Assembly: GCA_039720395.1 (NCBI GenBank)
Contig: CM077827.1
Coordinates: 16,727,822-16,791,821, forward strand
Length of the DNA: 64,000 nucleotides
Origin: Liquidambar formosana
Taxonomy: Eukaryota; Streptophyta; Magnoliopsida; Saxifragales; Altingiaceae
Reading direction: 5' to 3'
The translations under genes were made by a program, and so were the position numbers. The notes beneath the pieces were generated by a model, which had not been told where the DNA came from, did not search any database, and worked only from the letters and a program-made list of their open reading frames with translations. The first letter of the stretch is position 1. Each line of letters starts with the position of its first letter. Shown here piece by piece: positions 56,401-64,000 of this stretch.

Positions 56401-56465
56401 AAAGGACTCAAAATCCTACATGAAATGATATGTCCTAGCTAAGGTGACAAAAATGGGGTGTGACA
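53449..56465 (-). repeat. 3' LTR of element 2B
   Basis: 3017 bp. TGTCACACCCC start at 56465 and GGGTTCACA end at 53449 on the minus strand. Homologous to LTR 2A over its full length. A 38 bp near-perfect palindrome lies at 55701-55738. The TATA-like TATATAAAGGAC lies at about 55491-55502 (minus strand). Confidence 0.85.
55679..55760. promoter_or_regulatory. GACGGT/ACCGTC palindrome in LTR 2B
   Basis: Counterpart of 7279-7360. The inner 38 bp (55701-55738) form a palindrome with one mismatched pair: GGACGGTTAGCCGTCTGG, then GCCC-type centre, then the complementary arm. Outer arms are CCTCGGGTGACC and GGTTACTCGAGG. Confidence 0.6.
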
Positions 56466-56478
56466 GAAGCCCCTCATT
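56466..56478 (-). other. Polypurine tract of element 2B
   Basis: Minus-strand AATGAGGGGCTTC directly before TGTCACACCCC. Confidence 0.7.
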
Positions 56479-56511
56479 GGTGAACAAGTTTTACTTGCGA
56501 GCCAATGATCA

Positions 56512-56915
56512 ATGAACAACCCATTTTTGTTTGATGGATTAATCTCATTAATACCAACAAACTCAAATGGAACCAAAAGGATAGACTTCGTCATATCCAA
56601 ACGTGCGACGATTTCATCGAAGCAAATAATTGAATGCATTTCTATGCATGCCAACTTCGTTGGTGCGCTTATGCAAATGCCTTTACCATGCACTAATTGC
56701 ATTAGTGATATAACAACACATTTTGTATGATGGATTAATCTCGTTAATACCAACAAACTCAAATAGAACCATAAGGATAGACTTTGTCATATCCAAGCGT
56801 GCGACGATTTCATCGAAGCAAATAATTGAATGCATTTCTATGCATGCCAACTTCGTTGGTGCGCTCATGCAAATGCCTTTACCATGCACTAATTGCATTA
56901 GTGATATCCACATGG
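56512..56915 (-). repeat. Tandem duplication of about 208 bp
   Basis: 56512-56710 and 56720-56915 are nearly identical (TTGATGGATTAATCTC..., TGCATTTCTATGCATGCC, GCAAATGCCTTTACCATGC). Element 2A has only one copy at 6300-6530. Confidence 0.8.
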
Positions 56916-57164
56916 TCTTCTCATGATGCAAAGCTAGTTTCACTAGTGCATCACAAGGTATCCTACCAATTTCATTGGCATTCTCAAAACGAGTTATTTC
57001 ATAACTCATAAATCATCATTTTATGTGAATTATTGGTGAATTGAATGTCCATCAATTCAAAACCAAGTGCATTTCATGCCAGTCTCACTGGGGATAACAA
57101 AGGTGGTGAGTTATTTCATAACTCATGACTCATCAAATTATGATTTCATGCCACTTTCAGTGGA

Positions 57165-57720
57165 AACAACAAAGATATGGAGTTATTGCATAACTCATGT
57201 ATCATTTCATGTGAAATTGTGCCACTTTCTGTGGAAGTAACAAAGATGGGGAGTTATTGCATAACTCATGGATCATTTCATGCCACTTTCTGTGGAAGTA
57301 ACAAAGATGGGGAGTTATTGCATAACTCATGAATCGTCATTTCATGGGAAATTGTGCCACTTTCTGTGGAAGTAACAAAGACGGGGAGTTATTGCATAAC
57401 TCATGGATCGTCATTTCATGTGAAGTTGTGCCACTTTCTGTGGAAGTAACAAAGATGGGGAGTTATTGCATAACTCATGAATCGTCATTTCATGTGAAGT
57501 TGTGCCACTTTCTGTGGAAGTAACAAAGACGGGGAGTTATTGCATAACTCATGGATCGTCATTTCATGTGAAGTTGTGCCACTTTCTGTGGAAGTAACAA
57601 AGATGGGGAGTTATTGCATAACTCATGGATCATTCATTTCATGTGGAATTGTGCCACTTTCTGTGGAAGTAACAAAGACGGGGAGTTATTGCATAACTCA
57701 TGGATCGTCATTTCATGTGA
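57165..57720. repeat. 74 bp tandem array of element 2B
   Basis: About seven units of about 74 bp with GGGGAGTTATTGCATAACTC, a short palindrome, then ATGGATCGTCATTTCATGTG and GCCACTTTCTGTGGAAGTAA. A diverged edge continues on both sides (57000-57165, 57720-58260). Frames stay open through several units only because the unit lacks stops. Confidence 0.85.
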
Positions 57721-58261
57721 AATTGTCTTTATCACATGATATGAGACCCAATTGCAAGTCAATTGATTCAAAATCAAGCTCATTTCTTATCATTTTATGT
57801 GAAACTATCCTTATCACATGGAATGACAATGTATTGGGAGTCATTCAACTCCAAATCAAATGCATTTCATGTGAAATTGTCTTTATCACATGAAATGATA
57901 ATGTATTGAGAGTCATTCAACTCAAAATTAAGTTCATTACTTATCATTTCATGTGAAATTATCTTTAACACATGAAATGACATTGAATTGAGAGTTAATT
58001 GATTGAAAATCAAGCTTATTTCATGTCATTTCATGTGAAATTATCTTTATCACATGATACAACATTGATTTTGAAAGTCAATTGATTGAAAAACAAAGTG
58101 CATTTCACGCCCTCTTCACAAAGATAGCAAGTTACTTCGTAACTAGCATAGCTCATGAATCATCATTTCATGTGAAGTTATCTTTATCACATGATTAGCA
58201 AGTCATTTCATGTGAAATTATCCTTATCACATGATATGATACCATTATCATCTCCTAGAGA

Positions 58262-58875
58262 ATTGACTTCCAAGACTTGAAAGTCATCCAATTCAACACT
58301 AAGCTCATTTCATGAGAAAGCCATTTATCCTGGCTATTACAATTCCTCGTTATGCGGGCGAATACAATCACCCAAGATTCAAAAATTTCATTGAAACTTG
58401 ATAAACTTGGGGGATATATTCATCCCATAACTCAAGGATTGCACAAAAAGTCAATTTGGAGAAGTTTAGAGGTCGCAAGCGCGCGAAACGGGGCAAACGG
58501 GCAAAGCGGGCTAGGGTGACCATCTGCCCTCAGATGGTCAACCGTCCAGGGCAAGACGGCTGACCGTCCAAGGGTGGACGGTTACCCGAGGCCACCATTG
58601 AGAAATTTCTGGGTTTTTAAACCCATGTTTGCCCACTCATTCTCACATTCACCCAACCCGAAAATTAGAGAGTTTCTCTCTCTAAACTCTCATCCCATCT
58701 TCTCCAACTCTCATTCTCTCATTCCTACTTCAAAACCATTCAATCCAAACATCAAATGCACATCAAACAACAACAAATCAAGCACATTTAGCAATCAAAA
58801 CAACCAATTCACATCATCTTGTGAAATCAAACCAAATCAAACCCATTTTTCCCAAACCCAACTCCATCATCAAGG
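58262..58875 (+). promoter_or_regulatory. 5' region of the antisense PMD gene
   Basis: Contains the palindromic motif (58513-58592), then a pyrimidine-rich leader (CTCTCTCTAAACTCTC) and an AACCAA-rich stretch before the ATG. Transcription start is inferred only. Confidence 0.4.
58513..58592. promoter_or_regulatory. GACGGT/ACCGTC palindrome upstream of the PMD gene
   Basis: AGGGTGACCATCTG, GGTCAACCGTCCAGGG, AGACGGCTGACCGTCC and GGTTACCCGAGG build the same motif as in the LTR. It lies about 285 bp before the PMD ATG. Confidence 0.55.
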
Positions 58876-61540
58876 ATGTCATCAAGCAAGGACTCAAGCA
58901 CCAAGTATCCATTCTATGGGGTCAAAAGCACATACAAGGCACCACTCTATGATGCTCCACAAGCTAGGGTGTTGCTTGAACCCGAGAAGCATCTCTCATT
59001 CATCCATTCCCAACAAGAAGTAAGTTTACCCAACTTAACACTTTTCTTTTGAATCTTTCGATTCTTTTGATGAAATTGCATTCCCTTCTACTTCTTTTGA
59101 ATACCCCTTGGGTTGTTGAATGATATCCCTTGATTTGGCAAGGATTGAACACACAAATTCTTTTCATTTGAAAGCTTGAAAAATAGCACCCGCCAAGTGT
59201 TCGATTAAATTCCCAAGTGGAATAAAGATGTTCAATCTTCACCAAATCAATGTATATCAACAAGTAAACCCTCAAGTGAGTAATATGCTATGATTTAACA
59301 AGGATTGATCATACAAAATTCTTTTGTTTCAAGGCTTGGGAGGTGTCACCCACCAAGTGTTTGATAAAATGCCCAAGTGATAAAAAAGTGTTCAATCCTT
59401 GCCAAATTAAGGCACATGAACAAGTAAACTCATAAACATCCATTAGCAATTCATTTCATGAATAAAAACAACTTTTTAACATCTTTTAGAAAACAATTTG
59501 AAACCAATTGCTAGTGCAAGCTTATTATTTCCATGTTCTTTCAACTAACCCTCAAGGTATTTTCAATGGCTATAGCCCAACTTTCAAGAGATGCGCACTC
59601 GGTCCTCTGTCAAAGGACTCATTGAATGGTGGCGGAACATGGAAAACTTCCAACCCATTACCAAGGGCTATGTTGAAAAGGCCGGTTTTGGTCCATTCCT
59701 AGACTCTTTGTGGAATGACCAATGTGATAGGCAAGCTTTGCTAGCCTTGTCTGAGCTATGGTGGGACACCACCAATACATTCCACTTTGGCTTTGGGGAG
59801 ATGACACTAACCCCCAAGGACTTCACCATGATCACGGGCTTAAGCATTAAAGGCAAAAGCTTGGAGTTCTATGAGGAGGCTCACACGGATGAGGATTATC
59901 TCCTAGCTTACCTTGGGATGGAGATCGAGGTAATCAAGAAAGCGGTGCGACGCACTTGGCTTTTCAACAAGTTTGCTTAGCAAAGGGAGAGCGAGGGTGC
60001 AAGCCCCGATTGCATTACAAGGGCATTCCTTCTGTACATGATCTCATGCACATTCTTTGCTGGGACGGGCGACCTAGCCCCTTTGGGTCTTCTTGCAAGC
60101 ATGGAGGATGTTGACAAGATCAGGAAGTTCAACTGGGGAGGGGCTGCTCTAGCCACCATGTATCGCACAATGTGTGACATGTCACGTGGTGTGACTAAGG
60201 ACTTCGGTGGGATGCCCTTTGTTTGGGAGGTAATGCTACTTCCCCTTCATTTTTTTTTTATTTTTTCCTTATATTATCTTTCTTTTTGACTCTTTTTTTT
60301 CAATTTTTGACAGGTTTGGTGCTATGAGTACCTCAACCTATGTCGCCTACCCCTTGCTGAGGAAACCATTGAATGGCCTACCCTCAAGAATTACTTTCCT
60401 AGTTATGTGTCCATCCGGGCGGCGAATCGTCATGATTACGCCTTTACTAGAGCTCACCTAGCAAACCTTACTGCTGATATGGTGAAATTCTTTCCCCATT
60501 CTTTTCCTTTTCTTTTTTACTCCCAATTTCTCATTTTGGATTTTTGAACAGATTGAGTGGAATCCCTGGAAGATATGGGTACTAATGCTACCCAAGCGAT
60601 GCATTCCTAGCTTGATGCTGACGGGCAAGAGGGTGCTCTTGGAAGGCCCCGTGGGTAGGTATTGGTACCTAGGAGAGCGTGTCCTACGCCAAGTCATGGG
60701 TGATGTGAATGCCGCCATGGCTCCAATGCCTCCACCACTTAACATGAGGCATGCTAACTTAATGGAGGGGGAGGAGTTGTGGGATGCCTTGAGAGGCTGG
60801 GATGCGGAGGAGTTCACTTCTCCTGACATTGCAAATGACACTTTCTGTCTCCAATATCTGATGAGGCCCAGGGTGACAGGCTTTCCTCCTCAGGGGGTAA
60901 GTCTTTAACATTCTCCTAGCCTTTGCTTTTTGATAGAGACTCTATTTAATAGGCGAACACTTGCAGGGTCGGCGAGCACGAGGGCATAGCTCGACAGTGG
61001 GCTCAGGAGTGGTTCCTGGCTCTGAGGAAGATGAGATGGAGGGGGATAGGTCACTCCCCTTGCCTCAGCCGAATTAGTTCATTGATTTGTGCAGTGGGTC
61101 AGACTTCGTCAAGACCGCCATCACTCACCCTGCATTTGACGAATCTCCTAGGATCGACCCAAATCGAGAACAGGTGAGTTCTCTTTATGGGTATTTCTTT
61201 CTTTCTTTGAACATTGCCTTCAATTTTACCCTTATTGATTATCCTAGGTGCCTGCGGCATATGCCCAAGAGTTTATTGACTTGAGTGAGGGCTTGAGGCG
61301 TGACCTTGTGAGGATGAGCTTAGCCAAATCCATGGCGGAAGCTCGTTTGGATGTCATGGTAAGTGTTCCACCTATTCAAAGTTCTCATATGTGGTTTTCA
61401 ACCAACTCTATTCATACTTAGCCTCTTTGCAATGGATTTTGTATATGCAGCCACCACCGGCAATGCGCCCTCCTAGAGCACCTCGTGGGGGTCGTGACGG
61501 AGCTGGGCCGAGCCGCAAAAGAAGCTCTGGGAACCGCTGA
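58876..61540 (+). pseudogene. Plant mobile domain (PMD) gene, antisense inside element 2B
   Basis: Seven predicted exons: 58876-59019, 59576-60229, 60314-60481, 60552-60896, 60967-61173, 61248-61358, 61451-61540. All introns are GT-AG and phase 0, total about 572 codons. The PMD (PF10536, aminotransferase-like) core is clear: LIEWWRNMENFQPITKGYVE, then ALSELWWDTTNTFHF, MTLTPKDFTMITGLSIKG and FNWGGAALATMYRTMCD. The C-terminus is basic (GPSRKRSSGNR), like a nuclear localisation signal. PMD proteins such as MAIN/MAIL1 act in the nucleus in silencing and genome stability. TE-borne relatives have unknown roles. TAG stops at 59978-59980 and 61075-61077 break this copy. The exon 2 start (59576) is the least certain junction. 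Intron 1 holds a tandem duplication (about 59130-59435). Confidence 0.8.
59129..59437 (+). repeat. Duplicated block of about 155 bp in PMD intron 1
   Basis: 59129-59280 and 59289-59437 share GATTTRRCAAGGATTGAWCA, CCACCAAGTGTTTGAT-like and CAACAAGTAAAC words. They are about 80 percent similar by eye. Confidence 0.6.
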
Positions 61541-61999
61541 GTTCATTTACTTTCTTGTTGGGCTTGTAGAATTAATGAGACAATGGCTATCTTTTTGCAT
61601 TTCATGCTTGTGTTTTGTACTTGCCACCTAAAACCAAACTTTTTATCCCTTAGTATGGATACTTGTTGTGCTTGTTTGAATCTATCATGATGATGTTATG
61701 GTGCCTTTCTTATGTAAATTTGAGCCAATGTGAGTTCATAGGAGTGAAAATGGCCTAAAAAGGCCATCCGAACGTGAAAATAGGCAAAACCAGGCGAAAC
61801 AAGGCAAAACAAGGCGGAGGCCTCGGGTGACCATCTGGCCCCGGACGGTCACCCGAGGTCGACGCGCTTTTTCGTGATTTTTCAGGAATTTTGCGATTTT
61901 GACGGTTCTACTTCCTTTAGGACTCGAATTTGTGACCCTTTTCCTATAAAAACACATAAGGGGAGTCTTCTAACTCACCTATTTTCATTGACAATAATT
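61541..61999 (+). promoter_or_regulatory. Spacer and putative promoter of the second antisense gene
   Basis: Carries the 38 bp palindrome at 61821-61858 and a CTATAAAAACAC TATA-like box at about 61944-61955, some 45 bp before the ATG at 62000. The first 200 bp is the PMD 3' flank. Confidence 0.5.
61821..61858. promoter_or_regulatory. 38 bp palindrome upstream of the DUF7745-like gene
   Basis: CCTCGGGTGACCATCTGG, CC, CCGGACGGTCACCCGAGG. The outer 12 bp arms are perfect and only two inner pairs mismatch. It is the simplest form of the motif seen in the LTRs and upstream of the PMD gene. Confidence 0.65.
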
Positions 62000-63279
62000 A
62001 TGGAAGCCTTGGATGGGTTCTTAAGAGGGTTTTTGGCAGTCATGCCTGCCAAAGACAAAACTGAGTTTAGGCGCTTCGGCTTGGAACCATTGCTCTCCAT
62101 AAGGCACATGAAGCTCGAGACGACCCTTCTCACTGCTGCTACATACTTCTGGGATCCTCAAATCCATGTTTTTTGATTTAATTATGAAGAATTATGCCCA
62201 ACCATGGAGGAATTCTGTGCTTTATTTAGAGTTTTGCCGGCAGGGCCATTCATTCTTCCTACACCTCGCTCGGATTACCTTGCTTCCTTCTCGGATTTTC
62301 TTGGCATTCCTCAAAGGGATGCAACGATCTTCGTCAAGGATCATATGGTGGACTTAATGAAGTTAGCAACCTCATTCTTGGCTCATGATAGCGAATGACT
62401 TTCACCCTTCAAATTCAGCGTGCACTTGCTTTTTGCTTAATTGGTCGCTTTCTCATATCCACCGGCACTCTTCAAGCCCCTGTTCAAATATGTGAGTTGA
62501 TTACCCTTCTTCTCAAGCGACATAACATTATTCCCTTGGTATTAGCTGAAACCTTAAATGGTTTAGATAAAATTCACGGCAACCCCAAAGTGCCTTTAGA
62601 AGGTAGCCCCTTTTTACTGCAAATGTGGCTGCTCGAGCGCTTGAACTTTCTTTCTCCCACCACTATCACTCCATACAAGCCTCAGCACTTCTGTCTGCGC
62701 CGAGTTGAGCTCCCAGGGCCATTCTCTTTAAGAGATTGGTTGGGTTATTTCCAAACGCTGTCATGGCGGAACATCAAATGGTACGTCTTCGCATGGGGGT
62801 GTAAAGAGCAGGTACTTTTTCGAACCTCGGGGTGTGCTTTTGTCAAACTCATAGGACTGAAGTCGACTTCCTTCTATTGGGCTTCGAGAATTCTTCGCCA
62901 GATGGGCGCTATGCAAACCATACCGTCCTTAACAGGACCTTGTTGCTCTGTGGAACCTGTCGGTCCTACCATAATCAAGTGGGCGAGGACTCGCTGGCCT
63001 ACAGACCTGAAATTGACTCGGATTGCCAATACTAAAGGGCCTTTCGAGATGAGTAGAGAATATAAGCAATGGTTGAAGGATGATTTGGGCGAAAGGGAAA
63101 CTTCTCGCCGAGAAAGAATTTATGACCTTATCAAGGACACAAGACTTGGACTTTGTAGAGAAGACATTCTTGAAGCAGTGGAGGCATCCCACGGCCATGA
63201 CTCGCGAAAGAAAAGAAGACTTGACAGAGAAAGACAGAAGACAAACAAAATGACTCTGAAGAAACTCAAGAGGACTTAA
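62000..63279 (+). pseudogene. DUF7745/PMD-like transposon-associated gene, antisense inside element 2B
   Basis: From ATG 62000 the frame reads FGLEPLLSIRHMKLETTLLT and YFWDPQIHVF, meets TGA at 62174-62176 and continues in the same frame with ELCPTMEEFCALF and LGIPQRDATIFVKDHM to 62396-62398. A one-base frameshift there leads into a long open frame (62395-63279) with FCLIGRFLISTG, SPFLLQMWLLERL, SWRNIKWYVFAWGC and a lysine/arginine-rich end (DSRKKRRLDRERQKTNK) that looks nuclear-targeting. The N-terminal pattern (FGLEPLLSI..., YWDP..H.F.F...CPTLEEF) is that of plant proteins annotated as DUF7745 or putative plant transposon protein. It has no introns, unlike the PMD gene. Its function is unknown; it could be a gag-independent accessory factor of the element. 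Confidence 0.65.
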
Positions 63280-63496
63280 AGACTCAAAGAATAGAATATC
63301 TATGGCATGTCGATAGTTCTTTTACTTAACATCAATAAATTGTTATGTCAAACAATTAGTTTCAAATGAATTGCCAATAATAATCTTCTTTCGAGATTTT
63401 TTGATTGTCTTGATTGGACCGCACCCAATGTAACTTTATGGGCTGCCTACGTATCCCCGTTTTCTTTTTTTTTTCTTTTTCTTTTTTCTCTTTTTT

Positions 63497-63527
<31 letters not shown>

Positions 63528-63610
63528 CTTTTGAGGAATCAGGTCCTACGTAGTTCTTATGCCTTAACTTTTGCCTAGGCCGCCTTTACAGGTTTTCAAC
63601 CTAGCAGGCC
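63280..63610 (-). other. Spacer between integrase and the antisense gene
   Basis: Holds a T-rich run (63462-63533) and the post-integrase block AACTTTATGGGCTGCCTACG (63431-63450), conserved in element 3 at 47561-47580. Confidence 0.5.
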
Positions 63611-64000
63611 TTATACATAATACTTCTTTAATTGATCCAAATTGGTGGGACAAGCGAACTCAATCCCATCCAAATCCATAAGTCGAACAGCCCCTGCTGG
63701 CAATATCTCCTTGATGACGTACGGTCCTCCCCAACTTGGTTTGAACTTTCCTCGTGGATCGAAAATTGGAGCTCGGATCTCTTTCAACACTAAATCCCCT
63801 TTCTTCAGGCCTCTGTCTTTGACATGTTTGTTGAACGCCCTTGCGACTCTTCTCTGGTACCCTTGCATATGGTAGAGAGCCCTCAATCGCCTTTCATCTA
63901 GCAATGCCAACTCATCATAACGACTTTTGATCCAGTCCACCTCTGCCAGCTGACTTTCCACAGCAACCCTTAACGAAGGAACTTCCAATTCCACTGGCAA
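63611..64000 (-). CDS. Integrase C-terminal part of element 2B (partial)
   Basis: 129 codons, open from the window edge to its stop at 63611-63613. The polyprotein end reads ESQLAEVDWIKSRYDELALL, RRVARAFNKHVKDRGLKKGD and the C-terminal integrase box FDPRGKFKPSWGGPYVIKEI, then GAVRLMDLDGIEFACPTN. It is the DNA-binding SH3-like end of a Ty3/gypsy integrase of the Tat type, better preserved than that of element 3. The catalytic core lies beyond the window, so whether this copy is intact cannot be judged. Confidence 0.85.
   Translation of the reverse strand: MPVELEVPSLRVAVESQLAEVDWIKSRYDELALLDERRLRALYHMQGYQRRVARAFNKHVKDRGLKKGDLVLKEIRAPIFDPRGKFKPSWGGPYVIKEILPAGAVRLMDLDGIEFACPTNLDQLKKYYV

Larger units (their letters stand above)
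53449..64000 (-). mobile_element. Tat-like Ty3/gypsy element 2B with two antisense genes, 5' part outside the window
   Basis: Minus-strand order: integrase C-terminus (64000-63611), spacer, antisense DUF7745-like gene (62000-63279, plus strand), antisense PMD gene (58876-61540, plus strand), 74 bp array, polypurine tract, 3' LTR (56465-53449). Additional antisense genes between pol and the 3' LTR are known in Tat-lineage elements, and PMD genes are known to travel with plant transposons. This copy inserted into the tandem array of element 1b. Confidence 0.8.

Noticed and set aside
57329..57893. Protein genes across the 74 bp array
   Set aside because: The frames are open because the repeated unit lacks stops; the text is just the repeat translated and shows no domain.
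58574..59023. Alternative protein starting MDGYPRPPLRNF upstream of the PMD gene
   Set aside because: It is in a different frame from the PMD exon 1, overlaps the palindrome-leader region and shows no domain; the ATG at 58876 joins exon 2 in phase.

Overview
The window is plant nuclear DNA, probably from a large, repeat-rich eudicot genome. The evidence is GT-AG introns, Ty3/gypsy, LTR and LINE relics, SINEs, MITEs, and one intron-rich gene closely resembling the plant KH-domain RNA-binding protein PEPPER. I saw no rRNA, tRNA, organellar or bacterial genes. The species cannot be named from the sequence.

Layout. 1-5908: minus-strand Ty3/gypsy element of the Tat/Ogre type (called 1a) with 5' LTR, PBS and a broken gag-pol. 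5909-9890: plus-strand 3' end of a second Tat-like family (2A), a 3 kb LTR preceded by a polypurine tract. 9891-11145: a diverged LTR and a foldback element. 11272-38100: the KH gene, six exons encoding an intact 439-residue protein. Its introns hold a LINE, SINEs, foldback elements and, in intron 4 (13.5 kb), a stack of nested insertions: a chromovirus-like gypsy relic containing a small LTR element, itself containing a hAT-like element, itself containing a Harbinger-like MITE; the relic also carries two 1.5 kb TIR elements with perfect 8 bp duplications, a SINE and an LTR fragment. 38101-43600: SINE, hAT-like MITEs, a palindromic MITE family and a heavily decayed coiled-coil reading frame. 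43596-47550: three LTR fragments from different families. 47551-50540: integrase of a gypsy relic, split by a solo LTR. 50541-53448: 3' LTR and tandem arrays of element 1b, same family as 1a. 53449-64000: a large minus-strand Tat-like element (2B), cut by the window edge.

The most interesting unit is element 2B. Between the integrase C-terminus and the 3' LTR it carries two genes in antisense orientation: a seven-exon plant mobile domain (PMD) gene and a second gene resembling DUF7745/PMD-type plant transposon-associated proteins. A 38-82 bp palindromic motif built on GGACGGT/ACCGTCC lies upstream of both antisense genes and also inside both copies of this family's LTR, which suggests a shared cis element. 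A 74 bp tandem array lies between the PMD gene and the LTR. Both antisense genes carry stops or a frameshift in this copy, but all PMD splice junctions still keep phase.

The KH gene is the only convincing intact host gene. All else is mobile DNA at various stages of decay, often with TAG stops at expected TGG or CAG codons, as expected of methylated, silenced repeats.
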